A DNA stretch of 6,213 nt. It comes from an uncultured Bacteroidia bacterium. GTDB lineage: Bacteria > Bacteroidota > Bacteroidia > Bacteroidales > UBA932. The stretch covers positions 1-6,213 of the forward strand of contig CACXHM010000047.1 of assembly GCA_902767465.1 (NCBI GenBank), given 5' to 3'. Every line of letters begins with the position of its first letter. Position 1 is the stretch's first letter. The notes below the pieces were generated by a model. That model made no database searches. It saw only the letters and a list, made by a program, of their open reading frames with translations, and was not told the DNA's origin. The position numbers and the translations under genes are program-made. Shown in pieces: positions 5,727-6,213 of this stretch.

Positions 5727-6176
5727 TTACTCTGCGTTTTCGGCAACAACCTCTACCTTGATGTCGGCTGCGACCTTCTTGTAAACCTTGACAGTTCCCT
5801 CATAAGCGCCAACTTCCTTGATTTCAGGAATGTTGACATCTTTCTTATCAACCTCTACACCGGCTGCGGTAAGGGCTTCGGCTACCATGGCAGCAGTGAC
5901 TGCGCCATAGAGTTTGCCGCTCTCGGCAACCTTGACGGTGATCTTAACAGGGGTGGCAGCGATCTTGGCGGCCTTTGCCTCTGCATCGGCAACAAGCTTT
6001 GCCTCTTTGTGGGCACGCTGGCGTACGGTTTCCTCATACTGCTTGATGGCAGATTTGGTTCCGAGCACTGCAAATCCCTGGGGAATCAAATAATTGAGAG
6101 CATATCCGCTCTTTACTTCCACGAGTTCTCCGGCCTCTCCGAGACCTGCAACTTCTTTCTTGAGAATGATCTTCAT
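5727..6176 (-). CDS. rplI: 50S ribosomal protein L9
   Basis: A 149-residue protein, the normal length for bL9. The N-terminal rRNA-binding domain shows MKIILKKEVAGLGEAGELVEVKSGYALNYLIP (1-32), with the conserved GLG, VEVKSGYA and NYLIPQGFA elements. An Ala/Lys/Glu-rich connecting helix spans about 41-75. The C-terminal domain contains GKLYGAVT (87-94), the family's GKLFGSVT element, then VEVDKKDVNIPEIKEVGAYE and ends in an acidic tail. L9 binds 23S rRNA at the base of the L1 stalk and helps keep the reading frame. The ATG is 9 nt after the rpsR stop codon, with no Shine-Dalgarno sequence in the gap, so it is translated as part of the rpsR-rplI operon (rpsF is usually first). The start is secure because the conserved N-terminus begins at this Met. 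Confidence 0.97.
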   Translation of the reverse strand: MKIILKKEVAGLGEAGELVEVKSGYALNYLIPQGFAVLGTKSAIKQYEETVRQRAHKEAKLVADAEAKAAKIAATPVKITVKVAESGKLYGAVTAAMVAEALTAAGVEVDKKDVNIPEIKEVGAYEGTVKVYKKVAADIKVEVVAENAE

Positions 6177-6185
6177 AAGGCAGGA

Positions 6186-6213
6186 TTATTTAAGGAGGTC
6201 AGTAACATAAGGA
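6186..6213 (-). CDS. rpsR: 30S ribosomal protein S18, last eight codons (cut by window edge)
   Basis: Reading inward from the right edge on the minus strand gives PYVTDLLK and then TAA at 6188-6186. This agrees with the Bacteroidales S18 C-terminus, which I recall as ending LLPYVTDMMK, and its position directly upstream of rplI is the conserved ribosomal order. S18 binds next to S6 on the small-subunit platform. Only eight full codons are visible, so the call rests on this short match plus synteny. Confidence 0.85.

Noticed and set aside
6192..6198. AAGGAGG on the plus strand, looking like a perfect Shine-Dalgarno site
   Set aside because: It is the reverse complement of the rpsR codons for Leu-Leu near its stop. 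No plus-strand start follows before the window ends, and other genes here do not use such sites.
1..6213. Possible mobile element, CRISPR array, tRNA or rRNA
   Set aside because: No spaced direct repeats, terminal inverted repeats, transposase motifs or tRNA-like cloverleaf sequence were noticed; intergenic regions are all under 100 bp.

Overview
The window reads as ordinary chromosomal DNA from a member of the Bacteroidota, most likely the order Bacteroidales. Three things point there. Several start codons are preceded by the -7 promoter box of this phylum (TAnnTTTG). No usable Shine-Dalgarno sequence precedes any start codon. The proteins have the flavour of the group: the ParE has EGDSASG and QTPLFRVRN motifs, the nucleosidase has NEYGQVQGFPARF, and the S18 fragment at the right edge ends PYVTDLLK. 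Base composition looks close to balanced. I cannot name a genus.

Left part (1-1420): two divergent gene pairs. The first is the N-terminal half of an MTA/SAH nucleosidase (mtnN, minus strand, cut by the window edge) facing a 122-residue LysR-type DNA-binding protein that has no effector domain. They share a 39-bp intergenic region holding both promoters and a 7-bp inverted repeat. The second is a 56-residue 2[4Fe-4S] ferredoxin (minus strand, with a textbook terminator that touches the regulator's stop codon) facing a small exported DUF1573 protein.

Middle part (1445-5645): a plus-strand run of parE (topoisomerase IV subunit B), a PlsC-like acyltransferase and an AMP-binding acyl-CoA/acyl-ACP synthetase. 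parE has its own promoter box against its ATG. The acyltransferase ATG overlaps the parE stop codon (TAATG), and the synthetase follows 14 bp later with no visible promoter, so the three are probably co-transcribed. The acyltransferase and synthetase together recall the two halves of the fused enterobacterial enzyme Aas, which suggests acyl activation coupled to phospholipid acylation.

Right part (5646-6213): a strong hairpin separates the convergent ribosomal genes rplI (L9) and the last eight codons of rpsR (S18), both on the minus strand in the usual rpsR-rplI order.

I found no mobile element, CRISPR array, tRNA or rRNA, and no clear new system. The points most worth a second look are the promoter boxes lying 4-5 nt from four start codons (probable leaderless mRNAs), the HTH-only regulator with its candidate operator beside mtnN, the split Aas-like pair, and the unusual terminator hairpin at 5667-5704.
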